A stretch of 64,000 nt of DNA from assembly GCF_021233435.1 (NCBI RefSeq), contig NZ_CP089469.1, positions 1-64,000 of the forward strand, read 5' to 3'. This document shows, piece after piece, positions 8,017-19,065 of the stretch; position 1 is the first letter of the stretch, and every line of letters begins with the position of its first letter. Origin of the DNA: Halobacterium noricense. Lineage in GTDB: Archaea > Halobacteriota > Halobacteria > Halobacteriales > Halobacteriaceae. A model generated the notes under the pieces. The model saw only the letters and a program-made list of their open reading frames with translations. It was not told the DNA's origin and searched no databases. The position numbers were made by a program, and so were the translations under genes.

Positions 8017-9402
8017 ATGCAGGTGACGATGGTCGAGGGTATCTTCGAAGCCCTCCGAATCGGTGTCGGATTCCTCTGGACGGCGGCGTGGGCGATCATT
8101 ATGGGACTCACGATCACAAGTCTGGTCCAAGTCTACGTCTCCAAGGAGCGAATGGCACAGGTGCTGGGCGACGGTGATCTGAGCGGGCTCACCAAGGCGA
8201 CCGCGTTCGGGGCGGCAAGTAGCGGGTGCAGTTTCGGCGCCGTCGCCATCGGGAAGGGGCTGTTCAAGAAGGGGGCGCACGCGGTGAACTTTCTCGCGTT
8301 TATGTTCGCGTCGACGAATCTGATCGTCGAACTCGGGCTGATGATTCTGATTCTGCTCGGCTGGGAGTTCCTCTTGGCGGAACTGCTGGGCGGCCTCATC
8401 CTCATCGCCGTGATGGCCGTTCTCGTCCACCTCACACTGCCAGAGAACCTCTTCGACGAGGTCCGAGAGACGCTCAACGAGCGCGACCGCGAGTCCGGCG
8501 TCACCGAGGACCCGACCTGCGGGATGGAAGGCAAAGACGAGTACACCCTCACCACTGACGGCGGCGAGACGCTGGAGTTCTGTTCGGAGGGCTGTATGGA
8601 GACGTACCTGCAGGAGGCGTCCAGCCGCGGCGGGTGGCGTGACGAGTTGTTGTCGTGGGGTGGCTGGTACAAGGTCGGGAACCAGTACCGCAAGGAGTGG
8701 TCGATGATCTGGAAAGACGTTATCGCTGGCTTCCTCATCTCCGGGTTCGTCATCGTCTTCGTCCCCCAGTGGGTCTGGAACACGCTGTTCATCCAGGGTG
8801 ACGGCCTCCTCGTCACCGCCGAGAACGCGATTATGGGCGTCGCCATCGCCGTCATCAGCTTCGTTGGGAGCATGGGCAACGTTCCCTTTGCCGTCGCGCT
8901 TTGGGGCGGCGGCATCAGCTTCGCCGGCGTCATCGCGTTCGTCTACGCCGACCTCATCACAATCCCCGTCCTGAACGTCTACCGGAAGTACTACGGCTGG
9001 AAGGTCATGCTGTACATCCTCGGCGTCTTCTTCGTCACGATGGCGTTCACGGGCTTCCTCATGGAGTTGCTGTTCGACGCCTTCGGCATCGTCCCCGATT
9101 TAGCCGGTGGTGAGACGGCGACCGAACAGACATACTTCGAACTAAACTACACGTTCTACCTCAACCTCATCGCGTTCGCGCTTTCCGGATTCCTGCTGTA
9201 CGTCTATCGTCGTGGTCTCGGTGCGCCCGGCCAGTACCGCGACCCCGTCTGTGGGATGCGGACTGACGACAGCGAGCCATCGGCGACGTACGACGGCGAG
9301 ACGTACTACTTCTGCTCGCAAACCTGTAAGGAGACCTTCGGAGAGAACCCGGACGAATACGCCACCGGGCATCCGATGGTGATGGAGGGACACGACCACT
9401 AA
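8017..9402 (+). CDS. Permease with two YHS metal-binding domains
   Basis: A 461-aa membrane protein of the SO_0444/ArsP-like permease family. The two halves each carry the paired-helix core (GAASSGCSFGAVAIGKGLF; SFVGSMGNVPFAVALW). Two YHS domains are present, one in the central loop (DPTCGME...FCSEGCMETY) and one at the C-terminus (DPVCGMRT...YFCSQTCKETF), ending in HPMVMEGHDH. YHS domains bind metal ions, so this is probably a metal efflux permease with built-in metal capture. Another in-frame ATG at 8029 is possible. Confidence 0.85.
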   Translation: MQVTMVEGIFEALRIGVGFLWTAAWAIIMGLTITSLVQVYVSKERMAQVLGDGDLSGLTKATAFGAASSGCSFGAVAIGKGLFKKGAHAVNFLAFMFASTNLIVELGLMILILLGWEFLLAELLGGLILIAVMAVLVHLTLPENLFDEVRETLNERDRESGVTEDPTCGMEGKDEYTLTTDGGETLEFCSEGCMETYLQEASSRGGWRDELLSWGGWYKVGNQYRKEWSMIWKDVIAGFLISGFVIVFVPQWVWNTLFIQGDGLLVTAENAIMGVAIAVISFVGSMGNVPFAVALWGGGISFAGVIAFVYADLITIPVLNVYRKYYGWKVMLYILGVFFVTMAFTGFLMELLFDAFGIVPDLAGGETATEQTYFELNYTFYLNLIAFALSGFLLYVYRRGLGAPGQYRDPVCGMRTDDSEPSATYDGETYYFCSQTCKETFGENPDEYATGHPMVMEGHDH

Positions 9403-9557
9403 CGGACAGCTCATCGATGGTTCACAGTATCGATTGAGTACGTCAGTCGTGCTTGGACACATCTGCTGACGCGGCCTTACTGAACACGCTACCGTGACTC
9501 TTGAGCGCAGAGAATTGGAAGCCGAATTTATGATACCTGCCTTTGAATTCCGACTGA

Positions 9558-10007
9558 ATGTACGACCGAATTCTCCTGTCGACCGATGGAACTGTTGCGT
9601 CTGAAGATGCTGAAACGCACGCACTCGAGCTCGCAGCCGCTCACAACGCAGTCCTCCACGTGCTCTACGTCGTCGACGAGGATGTCGTGACTGCGTACAG
9701 CGGGGACGAGTACGTCGACGAGGCCGAAGGTCCCGAACACGGTCTCGAGGAACATGGCGAGGAGACGCTTTCCGAACTCCGACGTCGAGCCGCAGAAACC
9801 GATGTCGACGTCGAGACGGCAATGCAACATGGCCGCCCCGCTGAGACCATCGTGGACCACGCAGACGACTGTGACGCCGATCTCCTCGTGCTCGGTACCA
9901 AACGCCGGCCGGACGAATATCGTGCGTTACTCGGAAGTGTCACTGACCGCGTTCTCCGATTGACGACGCGTCCGGCAACCGTCGTGAAAACTGAAGTCAG
10001 CGAGTAG
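9558..10007 (+). CDS. UspA-family universal stress protein
   Basis: A 149-aa single UspA domain, cytoplasmic. It begins MYDRILLSTDGT and ends with a nucleotide-binding-like LGTKRR...LLGSVTDRVLRLTTRPATVV, where the ATP-binding form has GxxGx9GS. Acidic throughout. It stands alone between the permease and a convergent SHOCT gene. Probable role: stress survival or metal-stress response. Confidence 0.88.
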   Translation: MYDRILLSTDGTVASEDAETHALELAAAHNAVLHVLYVVDEDVVTAYSGDEYVDEAEGPEHGLEEHGEETLSELRRRAAETDVDVETAMQHGRPAETIVDHADDCDADLLVLGTKRRPDEYRALLGSVTDRVLRLTTRPATVVKTEVSE

Positions 10008-10021
10008 GGAACGATCGTCCG

Positions 10022-10417
10022 TTACCGTCCATCATCTGGTGTGAGACGGGCGCGACGGCGGTCGAACTCCTCGTCGTCGATCTCGCCACGGGCGTACCGC
10101 TCTTGGAGGACGGCGAGTGCGCTATCCTCAGCGGGGCCGTTCGATTGCGACCGCGTTCCCAGCCAGTAGATGAAACCGAGGGGGACGGCGACGAGGAGTG
10201 TCATCCACAGGAGACCGAACAGCATCATCCCCCAGCCCCAGCTACCCCATCCGGCCATGTGGCCGTCGTTCCACATCCCGTCGTGCCAGCCCCACATCAT
10301 TGCATCTGGGACAGTCGCGTGTGTTAGCGCCATTCCGGCGACGACGGCCAGAGCCAGCGCTCCGACGACGATGAGTCCCAGAGAACGAATCCCGCGTGCT
10401 TGAATTGGATTTTGCAT
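10022..10417 (-). CDS. SHOCT-domain membrane protein
   Basis: A 131-aa protein with two membrane helices, a Met/Trp/His-rich outer loop (MMWGWHDGMWNDGHMAGWG) that could bind copper, and a C-terminal SHOCT motif (LQERYARGEIDDEEFDRRRARL). It follows the DoxX gene by 28 bp on the same strand, so the two are probably co-transcribed. Confidence 0.82.
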   Translation of the reverse strand: MQNPIQARGIRSLGLIVVGALALAVVAGMALTHATVPDAMMWGWHDGMWNDGHMAGWGSWGWGMMLFGLLWMTLLVAVPLGFIYWLGTRSQSNGPAEDSALAVLQERYARGEIDDEEFDRRRARLTPDDGR

Positions 10418-10445
10418 TGTTGTACTCCCAAAGAACTCGGCGTGG

Positions 10446-11006
10446 TTAGCCGAGGATGTATTCGAGGGCGGGGTAGCGCTCGACGAGCGTCTCGCCGCCG
10501 ACGTCGTAGTTCTCGATGTACTGGTCGAGGCCCAGGATGCGGCCCGCAGCGAACGCGGCGACCGCGAGGAACACGAGCATGTACGCGAAGTCTCCGTTGA
10601 TGAATCCGTGGCCCATGTCCCAGTTCCCGAAGTAGAACATGAGCATCATCAGCGCGCCGAAGAACGCCGCGAGGCGGACGAACGCACCCACGAGGAGGCC
10701 GAGGCCGATGAACAGCTCGCCCCACGGGACGGCGACGTTCGCGAACTCGACGAACCACGGCGTACTACCCATCCACGCGAACATGCCCGCGAGCGGGTTG
10801 CCGTTCGTCGCGGCGACGTTCGAGAGGTAGCCGCCGGCGGCGAACTCGCCGGTGATCTTCGTGAACCCGGAGTAGGCGAACGCGTACCCCATCATGAGGC
10901 GGAGCGCGAGCACGAACCACGCGCTGAGGCTGTGGACTTTCCCGCCGACGGTCAGACCGCCGACTCTGCTCTCGAGCTGATTCATGCCGGAGTCGAGTGT
11001 GGACAT
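10446..11006 (-). CDS. DoxX-family membrane protein
   Basis: A 186-aa protein with four membrane helices. The first has the DoxX pattern (ALRLMMGYAFAYSGFTKI), and the conserved PWGELFIGLGLLVG segment follows. DoxX proteins act in thiosulfate:quinone oxidation or in redox stress complexes; which applies here cannot be read. It is divergent from the wHTH regulator at 11121 across 114 bp and may be under its control. Confidence 0.85.
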   Translation of the reverse strand: MSTLDSGMNQLESRVGGLTVGGKVHSLSAWFVLALRLMMGYAFAYSGFTKITGEFAAGGYLSNVAATNGNPLAGMFAWMGSTPWFVEFANVAVPWGELFIGLGLLVGAFVRLAAFFGALMMLMFYFGNWDMGHGFINGDFAYMLVFLAVAAFAAGRILGLDQYIENYDVGGETLVERYPALEYILG

Positions 11007-11120
11007 AGTTATTGCACCTTCAACTATCAGTACGGAGGCAGAGACGATATAACGGCGAGCCGGCGTTCTGGGTCAGAAAATCGGCGGGCTATATTACGCT
11101 CCTGTCGCGGGTAGAGACGT

Positions 11121-11471
11121 GTGACCGAGGAGTCCGACCCGTCGGAAATCTTCGCTACACTCGACGACGAGTACGCTCGCGACATCCTCGTGGCGACGAA
11201 GACCGACCGACTGTCTGCGAAGGAACTCAGCGAGGAATGTGACATGTCACGCCCGACCGTCTCGCGCCGTGTCACCCGCCTCGTCGAGCAGGGCCTCCTC
11301 GAGGAGTATACGCACGTCGACCCCGGGGGACGACACTACAGCGAGTATGAGGCGCGCCTCGAACGCATCGAAATCCTCCTGCAGGCGGAGGGCTTCGACG
11401 TCAACATCGACATCCGGCCTGACCCCGCCGACCGGATTACGACCATCTTCGAGGAAATGCGGGGAGACTGA
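11121..11471 (+). CDS. Winged-helix regulator (ArsR/MarR-like)
   Basis: A 116-aa DNA-binding protein with a GTG start. The wHTH is LSAKELSEECDMSRPTVSRRVTRLVEQGLLEEY, followed by a GGRHYSEY wing. It ends 3 bp before a small membrane-protein gene. The same regulator/membrane pair recurs at 57328/57044. It probably controls the divergent DoxX/SHOCT unit or its own operon. Confidence 0.85.
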   Translation: MTEESDPSEIFATLDDEYARDILVATKTDRLSAKELSEECDMSRPTVSRRVTRLVEQGLLEEYTHVDPGGRHYSEYEARLERIEILLQAEGFDVNIDIRPDPADRITTIFEEMRGD

Positions 11472-11474
11472 ATC

Positions 11475-11750
11475 ATGGACCACACGCTATTCGTCATCGG
11501 CAAACTGTTCACGACCGCGTTAGCACTGGTCATCGCATATCAGGCCTATCGCGGATACCAACGACATCACACGCAGTTACTCCTGTACGTCGCCGCCGGC
11601 TTCGCATTGGTCGGGCTTGGCGGCCTCCTTGAAGGCGTCCTCTTCGAACTCCTCCAGGTGTCGATCTTCGAAGCAGGATTCGTCGCAGCACTCGTCACCG
11701 CAGCCGGGATGCTGTCTATCCTCTACGCCCTGTATGCCCCGAATCCATAA
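11475..11750 (+). CDS. Small membrane protein paired with wHTH regulator
   Basis: A 91-aa protein with three hydrophobic helices, similar in plan to the protein at 57044 and resembling haloarchaeal DUF7521 proteins. It is 3 bp after the regulator stop, so the two are co-transcribed. The pairing suggests that the membrane protein modulates the regulator, for example by signalling or sequestration; this is inferred. Confidence 0.75.
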   Translation: MDHTLFVIGKLFTTALALVIAYQAYRGYQRHHTQLLLYVAAGFALVGLGGLLEGVLFELLQVSIFEAGFVAALVTAAGMLSILYALYAPNP

Positions 11751-11887
11751 GGATTCAGGACGCCCATTCGACAAGCGGCCTCTGCGCGTCGTGCCCGGTT
11801 CGAAGCCGCTACTGTTCGGACTCCCCTCGTTCTCGATAGTGTAGCGTCGCAGTGGGAGTTATATCCATATCGGTCGTACCATATCGT

Positions 11888-12283
11888 ATGATTCGAACAC
11901 TCGTCGGTGTCCTCGGCGCTATCTCAGCGCTGTTCCCGGACGAAATCGTCGAGCTCTTCGAGAAACTCGCGATTTCGAATCCAGACGAGGGAACAGTGAG
12001 AGGGTGGATACGTCCAGCAGTCCGGTCGGAGGGTGTTCTGATAGCTGCGCTTTCACTCTTTAACGGGCGAGCATACGCGTTGCTGATGAATCTTACCGGC
12101 GTGTTCGGTGCGATAGTCCTCTTATTTCCCGACCTGTATCAGAGATTTGCCACCGCGTTCCTGTACGAGCGTCCAGAGTCGATAGAATGGAACGAGCGAT
12201 TCCGCTTGGGCATTCGGGCTATCGGCGCACTCTATGTCTTTTTAGCGGCGAAGACGTACAGAGAGCGTCACAACGATACTTGA
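11888..12283 (+). CDS. Membrane-associated protein of unknown function
   Basis: A 131-aa protein with about three hydrophobic segments separated by charged stretches (FPDEIVELFEKLAI, LFPDLYQRFATAFLYERPESIEW). It looks like two repeats of a similar half (LGAISALFPDEIVELFEKLA / FGAIVLLFPDLYQRFATAFL), which suggests an internal duplication. Family not recognised. The ATG at 11888 is preferred over one 36 bp upstream. Confidence 0.65.
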   Translation: MIRTLVGVLGAISALFPDEIVELFEKLAISNPDEGTVRGWIRPAVRSEGVLIAALSLFNGRAYALLMNLTGVFGAIVLLFPDLYQRFATAFLYERPESIEWNERFRLGIRAIGALYVFLAAKTYRERHNDT

Positions 12284-12429
12284 GCCACCTCGCTATTGAC
12301 ACCTGGCGCATCCGATGTCTAGTTCGTTACGGCCGCAGGTATCACTTTGAATCTAAAGTTTGAGCCCCACGATATCAGTATGATCGAAGGGGAAATCCGC
12401 TAAAGAGAGGAGGCCGTGTGTATCCCTGT

Positions 12430-12627
12430 ATGACGACGACGATCATCGTGGAAGGCATGACGTGCGGTCACTGTGAGCAGACGGTCGAAGAGGCCCTCGA
12501 AGAGGTATCCGGCGTGACTGACGTGACCGTCGACAGGGAGAGCGAACAGGCGAGCGTCGATGGTGAGGCAAATGTCACAGCTCTCGTGGAGGCCGTCGAA
12601 GACGCAGGGTACACCGCTCACGCCTGA
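12430..12627 (+). CDS. copZ: CopZ-like HMA copper chaperone
   Basis: A 65-aa single HMA domain with the classic GMTCGHCEQTVEEAL motif for Cu(I) binding. It lies 147 bp before a CopB-like ATPase on the same strand and is probably its metal donor. The ATG at 12430 gives a normal-length domain; a GTG at 12418 would add four residues. Confidence 0.9.
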   Translation: MTTTIIVEGMTCGHCEQTVEEALEEVSGVTDVTVDRESEQASVDGEANVTALVEAVEDAGYTAHA

Positions 12628-12774
12628 GTATTGCGATCGGCGGATAGCATGGACCGCTTCGAGACGACGGCCATCCGTTGTCTTTGGAGTTTGCCTACGA
12701 TGGTCCTGCTGTACGGTTTCAGGGGGCGAAGATTCAGGAAGCCGGCGAATCCACCTCAATAGAGAACATGACCC

Positions 12775-15057
<2,283 letters not shown>

Positions 15058-15274
15058 AACGCTCCCGATTGCTCCGGAGCTTCTTTCAATTGAGTTCGGT
15101 TGGTGGACAGCAAATAGCGACATTGCGTAATTTCGGTGGGTATCGCTATGCGGTCACCGGTTCCACAGTTCCCAGCAGAGGGATAGGTAGTTCGGTATAA
15201 ACAGACGCTTTCGCCAATGGGCTACATAGCTGCTCCAGCATAGATTTATACCGCTAGGCGGATTTCTTTCCAGT

Positions 15275-15379
15275 ATGAGCCTCGAAGAGACGGTTGACTA
15301 CCTCGCCGAGGAACTCGACCTCGAGCGAAGTGAACACGTCCGTGAGGTCGGTCAGTCGGTCGCCGAGCTTCGAGACTGA
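15275..15379 (+). CDS. 34-aa acidic peptide
   Basis: A short open frame, MSLEETVDYLAEELDLERS..., with a clean ATG and a TATA-like TTTATA 30 bp upstream (about 15245). It ends exactly where the opposite-strand gene ends (15380). Composition is typical of haloarchaeal small proteins. Function unknown. Confidence 0.45.
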   Translation: MSLEETVDYLAEELDLERSEHVREVGQSVAELRD

Positions 15380-15788
15380 TCAGAACATTTCTCTGAAGTC
15401 CCGTTCGACGAGACCGTCCTCCAGATACGTGATGAACTCTTGTTTCGTTGGTCCTTGACGGTCGAGTAGATCGTCCCGCTCTGCTCGTTCGAGAACAGCC
15501 TGCGCGAAGTCTGTACAGTGGGATTCATGCTGCCCAGCGTACTTCGAGAGGGCCTCTCGCCAGTGCATATCCAGCTCGAACTCGGCTAATCGAATTTGGA
15601 TCCCGTCTTTCCGTTCGACGTCCAGGTCTTCGAGTTGCTTGAAACGGAGGTTGTTCCGGCGGACCGGCACGATCGAACAGGAAATCCGCTTCACAAATCT
15701 TGAGTCGCCGCTTGATGCCCGCATTGAGCGGAGTGACGACACGGTTGTTCCGCAGCTTTGCGTACGAATGGTCCACCTTAACCAACAC
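15380..15788 (-). pseudogene. Frameshifted hypothetical gene
   Basis: Two overlapping frames together make one protein. The first part (MLVKVDHSYAKLRNNRVVTPLNAG...LFDRAG) continues in the next frame (VPVRRNNLRFKQLEDL...GLVERDFREMF), with the shift at about 15660-15690. Both halves look coding. It could be a pseudogene or a sequencing error; a programmed shift is less likely. The GTG start lies inside the left arm of an inverted repeat (15778-15819). Family not recognised. Confidence 0.55.
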
Positions 15789-15819
15789 AATCGACGCATA
15801 GGGTGATCCTGTTGGTTAA
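15778..15819. repeat. 42-bp inverted repeat, TTAACCAACA family, copy 1
   Basis: Arms TTAACCAACA and TGTTGGTTAA, spacer 22 bp, between divergent genes at 15380-15788 and 15909. The left arm overlaps the start of the minus-strand gene. Confidence 0.85.
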
Positions 15820-15908
15820 CTGCGCCATCCAGTCAGAGAGCCGCAGGAGACGCATTTCAAGCAAGGACTGGGCCGAGAGATTTTCCCGCCATACGACCAA
15901 GGACTACC

Positions 15909-16901
15909 ATGCCCTTTACCGCGAGCTGGCGGACGCTCCTCGACGAGTGTGAGGAACTCGCCGCGGATGCGACACTCATCACGCCGTTGTCGGAGACGCG
16001 TTTCCGCCTCACCGACGTCCAAGAGCACCGCATCGTCATCGAGTTCATCGACGCAGGCGACTCCCAGCCGCTCCAACGCGAGCAGTTCGAAACGCTGGCC
16101 GAGCGCATTACTGACGCTGGCGGCACCTTCAACCTCCAGCGCCTACCCCCGGACGCAGACCCGTACGCGGCAGTACTCAGCTTGCATCCCCGCTACGAGA
16201 TCGACGATCGAACTGGGACGCTCACCGAAACCGACGAGCCGACGACGTCCCAGCTCATCACTGGGACGGCCACCCAACCCGCTGCCGACCAGGACGACGC
16301 CGCAGACCGTACGGAACCCGACCTCGACGTCTACGCCGATATGCTTCTCTTGATCGACGCGCTCGAACGCCACGATCCAACCGCACTCGAGGACTGTGAG
16401 ACGCCGGCGCTCATCAACATCTACACACTACTCTCGGACGTCCAGCGCAACGCCGGTGACCTCCGGCAGGACGTGCGTGAGGTACTCCTTGGACGGCTCC
16501 ACCACGACCAGCCGGTGCATGGTCAGTACGGGTCAGTCCAGCGGACGAGTCGCCGCAATCGCTCGCTGAAGGACGACGACGAGGTTCTGGCCGTCCTCGA
16601 GGACGCCGGCATTCCCCGCGAGCGGATTCTGGCCGTCGATCGCGAGAAGGTCGACGACGCCCTCGACGTGACCGAACTCTCCGAATCGGCGGTCTACGAG
16701 ATCGAGGAGAACGAGTACGTGCGCAAAGCCGACGTCGACGAGGAGCGCAAGGAAACCCGGCTGCAGGGACTGAAGGATCAGCTCGCGCTGAGCGATGATC
16801 CCGACGCCGAAGAGCTACGCCAGGAAGTAGACGATCTCGAACAGCGCATCGAGGAATTAACCGAGTTCAAACCCGGCACGGAAGTTGGGTCGCGATCATA
16901 G
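15909..16901 (+). CDS. Hypothetical acidic protein bracketed by inverted repeats
   Basis: A 330-aa cytoplasmic protein. The N-terminal 90 residues look globular (WRTLLDECEELAADATLITPL...IVIEFIDAG); a variable Thr/Asp linker follows, then a helical C-terminus with coiled-coil character (ETRLQGLKDQLALS...VDDLEQRIEELTEF). No catalytic motif seen. A 42-bp inverted repeat lies 90 bp before it and a 41-bp copy 33 bp after its stop, so it sits alone between two members of the family. Function unknown. Confidence 0.72.
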   Translation: MPFTASWRTLLDECEELAADATLITPLSETRFRLTDVQEHRIVIEFIDAGDSQPLQREQFETLAERITDAGGTFNLQRLPPDADPYAAVLSLHPRYEIDDRTGTLTETDEPTTSQLITGTATQPAADQDDAADRTEPDLDVYADMLLLIDALERHDPTALEDCETPALINIYTLLSDVQRNAGDLRQDVREVLLGRLHHDQPVHGQYGSVQRTSRRNRSLKDDDEVLAVLEDAGIPRERILAVDREKVDDALDVTELSESAVYEIEENEYVRKADVDEERKETRLQGLKDQLALSDDPDAEELRQEVDDLEQRIEELTEFKPGTEVGSRS

Positions 16902-16933
16902 CGACGGCGGCCGAATGGAGCTTCAGATAGATC

Positions 16934-16974
16934 TTAACCAACGCTAACACCTCATCCCCCACGCTGTTGGTTAA
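16934..16974. repeat. 41-bp inverted repeat, TTAACCAACA family, copy 2
   Basis: Arms TTAACCAACG (last base changed) and TGTTGGTTAA, spacer 21 bp, 33 bp after the stop of the 330-aa gene. Confidence 0.85.
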
Positions 16975-17059
16975 GAACACTCCACCATTTCCAGTAAACA
17001 CCCCCCTCGTGCCGAATGAAAAACAGGCTGTCTGCGGGCGAATTTGTTTTGCATTCCGA

Positions 17060-17100
17060 TTAACCAACAACGGTGTTTCCGACCGGTGAATGTTGGTTAA
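17060..17100. repeat. 41-bp inverted repeat, TTAACCAACA family, copy 3
   Basis: Arms TTAACCAACA and TGTTGGTTAA, spacer 21 bp. It marks the left edge of a GC-rich gene-free stretch. Confidence 0.85.
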
Positions 17101-17741
17101 CAGCGGTCGCGTACCCCGTCGACGATTCGCACTATCGAACATCAGCTCGACGGATACCAGTAATGAAAGCCCTCGGCCGCTCGGCATCCCGCGACCACAG
17201 CTGCGCGCCTCGCTTCGCTCGGTGCTTGCAGGGTCGGGGGACGACCGAGACGGCCTCGCCCTTTCTGAGTCCGCCAGGACGCCGGTCGTGCCACCGAGCG
17301 TCGAGTCCGGTTGGTCAGGTGGTTCGTAACGGCACGCCCCGCTCGCCGCTGCCGCCCTCCGCGTCGCTCGCGACCGACCATTCCGGGCGTGCGGGCGCTC
17401 TCCGCACCGCGAGCGCCCGTTCCGGGCTAAAATGAATGTGCCCTCGACGCCAGCGCTTCACCCGTTCGGGTCCTGCGGACCTCGGCGAAGCCGACCGCGA
17501 CGGACGTAGTTGCGTCGCGGCGAACGGGGAATGCGCTGGCCGCTCGCTCCGGGCGGGTCGGCGCGCGGTGCTGGATGATCGTCCGCCTCGGGCGCGCTCT
17601 CGCTCGCGCCCAAGGGCGCTCACGAAGGCGCGAGCGAGAGCGCGCAGACGAGTCTGTCGGTCGTAGTCGTTGAGAAATCCGCGATGTAGTAGCATCGCGG
17701 TGTCGGGCGCGTGAGCGCCTTCAGGTTCGGTGTAAGAACCA
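17101..17741. other. GC-rich gene-free region with strong hairpins
   Basis: About 640 bp with no convincing gene, though very GC-rich DNA leaves long open frames. It contains a perfect 19-bp inverted repeat (17592-17610 with 17627-17645; core GCTCGCGCC / GGCGCGAGC, 16-bp loop) and several shorter hairpins. The same hairpin core recurs at 28206-28234. It may encode a structured RNA or be a long leader of the TFB-like gene. Confidence 0.4.
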
Positions 17742-18815
17742 ATGTCAAGTACGAGCTTTGTACGGTATGAATCTTCGGTCGAACAGGCAGCCGAGAACAA
17801 CGAGGCGTCCGAGGAGTCGGTCGTTGAGCGTGCACCGAGCAGGCGGTCGGCATGTCCCGAGTGCGACGGACGGGTCGTCAGTGAAAATCAGGAATCGTAC
17901 TGTATGAAATGCGGTCTTGTGGTCTCCGCGGAGCACGTTGATCGCCAGCCGATGCTTCGTGTGCATGGCCCCTCGGACGATAGCGGGCCTGCTGAGTGGA
18001 GTTGTGAGTCGATCAACCCACTCCGGGTCGACAAAGGCCTCCATACGACGTTCTTCCTCGGCAGCGATGGATACGGAAATTCGCTGTCGAGCGAGCAGAT
18101 GGATAAGTTCGAGCGGTTGCGGCAGCGGCACAAGCGCTTCCAAATGGATGACAAGCGCGCGATTCGGCTCAACGAGGGCTATCGCGATATCGAGTCGATC
18201 ACCGGCAATTTGGCACTCCCCGGGTTCGTCGCCGAAGATGCCGGACTGTTCCTGAAGCAGGCGGCCGACGCGCGGCTTCCCGGCGGCCGGATGTCCTGGG
18301 AAGCACTCGCCGGTGGAGCAGTGCTCCTCGCAGCGACCGAGGCGGGATTCCCCCGGTCGTGTGACGAGGTCGTGCAGTATACGAAGTCCTCGTATGAGCG
18401 AGTGAGCGCGGCAGCGCGGAAGTTGCGGTGCGAGCTCGGTCTGGATGTGCCCCCGGCGCGAGAGGGGGTCGTCGACGATGTGCTCATCGCGCTCGACGAC
18501 AGTCTCGACGTGCAGACGTGTCTGGAGCTGCGGGAACTCAGTGACCACTTCCTGGCGATCGCCGACGAGAAACCGGTTGGGCCGGGGACGTCACGCCTGA
18601 CGATGGGGGCGGCGGCCGTCTATGCGGCGGATCGGCTCACTGACGGGAAGGTCGTCACCCAAGCGCAGGTGGCTGAAGCAGCAAGCACTGTCGTCGACAC
18701 CTCGAAAAGTCGAGTCAGCCGGTACTCGCAGGCGTTGCACGACGCCTACGTGGACAAGCACGGAAGCGACGATCCGGGCGCAGTCCTCGAACGCGGCCGC
18801 GTCCGACTGCGGTAA
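17742..18815 (+). CDS. TFB-like transcription initiation factor
   Basis: A 357-aa protein resembling archaeal TFB (TFIIB), which recruits RNA polymerase to TATA/BRE promoters. A zinc ribbon (CPECDGRVVSENQESYC, then CGLV) is at about residues 38-60, followed by two cyclin-like helical repeats (about 150-330) with TFB-like segments (AGGAVLLAATEAGFPRSCDEV; AAVYAADRLTDGKVVTQAQVAEAA). The linker is Ser/Glu-rich. It may alter promoter choice for the replicon. Confidence 0.83.
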   Translation: MSSTSFVRYESSVEQAAENNEASEESVVERAPSRRSACPECDGRVVSENQESYCMKCGLVVSAEHVDRQPMLRVHGPSDDSGPAEWSCESINPLRVDKGLHTTFFLGSDGYGNSLSSEQMDKFERLRQRHKRFQMDDKRAIRLNEGYRDIESITGNLALPGFVAEDAGLFLKQAADARLPGGRMSWEALAGGAVLLAATEAGFPRSCDEVVQYTKSSYERVSAAARKLRCELGLDVPPAREGVVDDVLIALDDSLDVQTCLELRELSDHFLAIADEKPVGPGTSRLTMGAAAVYAADRLTDGKVVTQAQVAEAASTVVDTSKSRVSRYSQALHDAYVDKHGSDDPGAVLERGRVRLR

Positions 18816-18830
18816 CGAGCTCTCAAGGCC

Positions 18831-18841
18831 CTCTTTTTTTT
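18831..18841 (+). terminator. T-run terminator after TFB-like gene
   Basis: A run of eight T residues (18834-18841) 18 bp after the stop codon, the usual form of archaeal intrinsic terminators. Confidence 0.6.
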
Positions 18842-18853
18842 ATCGTGACCACC

Positions 18854-18925
18854 GCCCGGTAACGCCCCGCCTCCCCACCCACCGCTCCCGGCCTCCCTCC
18901 GGTCAGCCGGCAGCCACAACCGACA
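18854..18925 (+). repeat. 72-bp GC-rich dispersed repeat, copy A
   Basis: Begins GCCCGGTAACG and ends CCGGCAGCCACAACCGACA. Over 80 % identical by eye to 22360-22431, and its right two-thirds match 23121-23174. All copies are intergenic and in the same orientation. Role unknown. Confidence 0.7.
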
Positions 18926-19065
18926 CTATAGACAGGTGATCATACAAGTGAAACTAATCGCTCAATATAGGGCAATTCCGTTTCTCCGCCCATTTCTTCG
19001 TTGATCTATGGAACGGTCAGACCCACTCTCGACCTAGACGATACACGTCTCGACTCAACAGAGCG

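Noticed and set aside
16867-17187. Minus-strand frame across inverted-repeat copies 2 and 3
   Set aside because: It consists mainly of the two repeats and GC-rich DNA, with no protein-like pattern.
17101-17741. Several long frames on both strands
   Set aside because: All are Arg/Ala/Ser-rich, typical of stop-poor GC-rich DNA, and overlap perfect hairpins.
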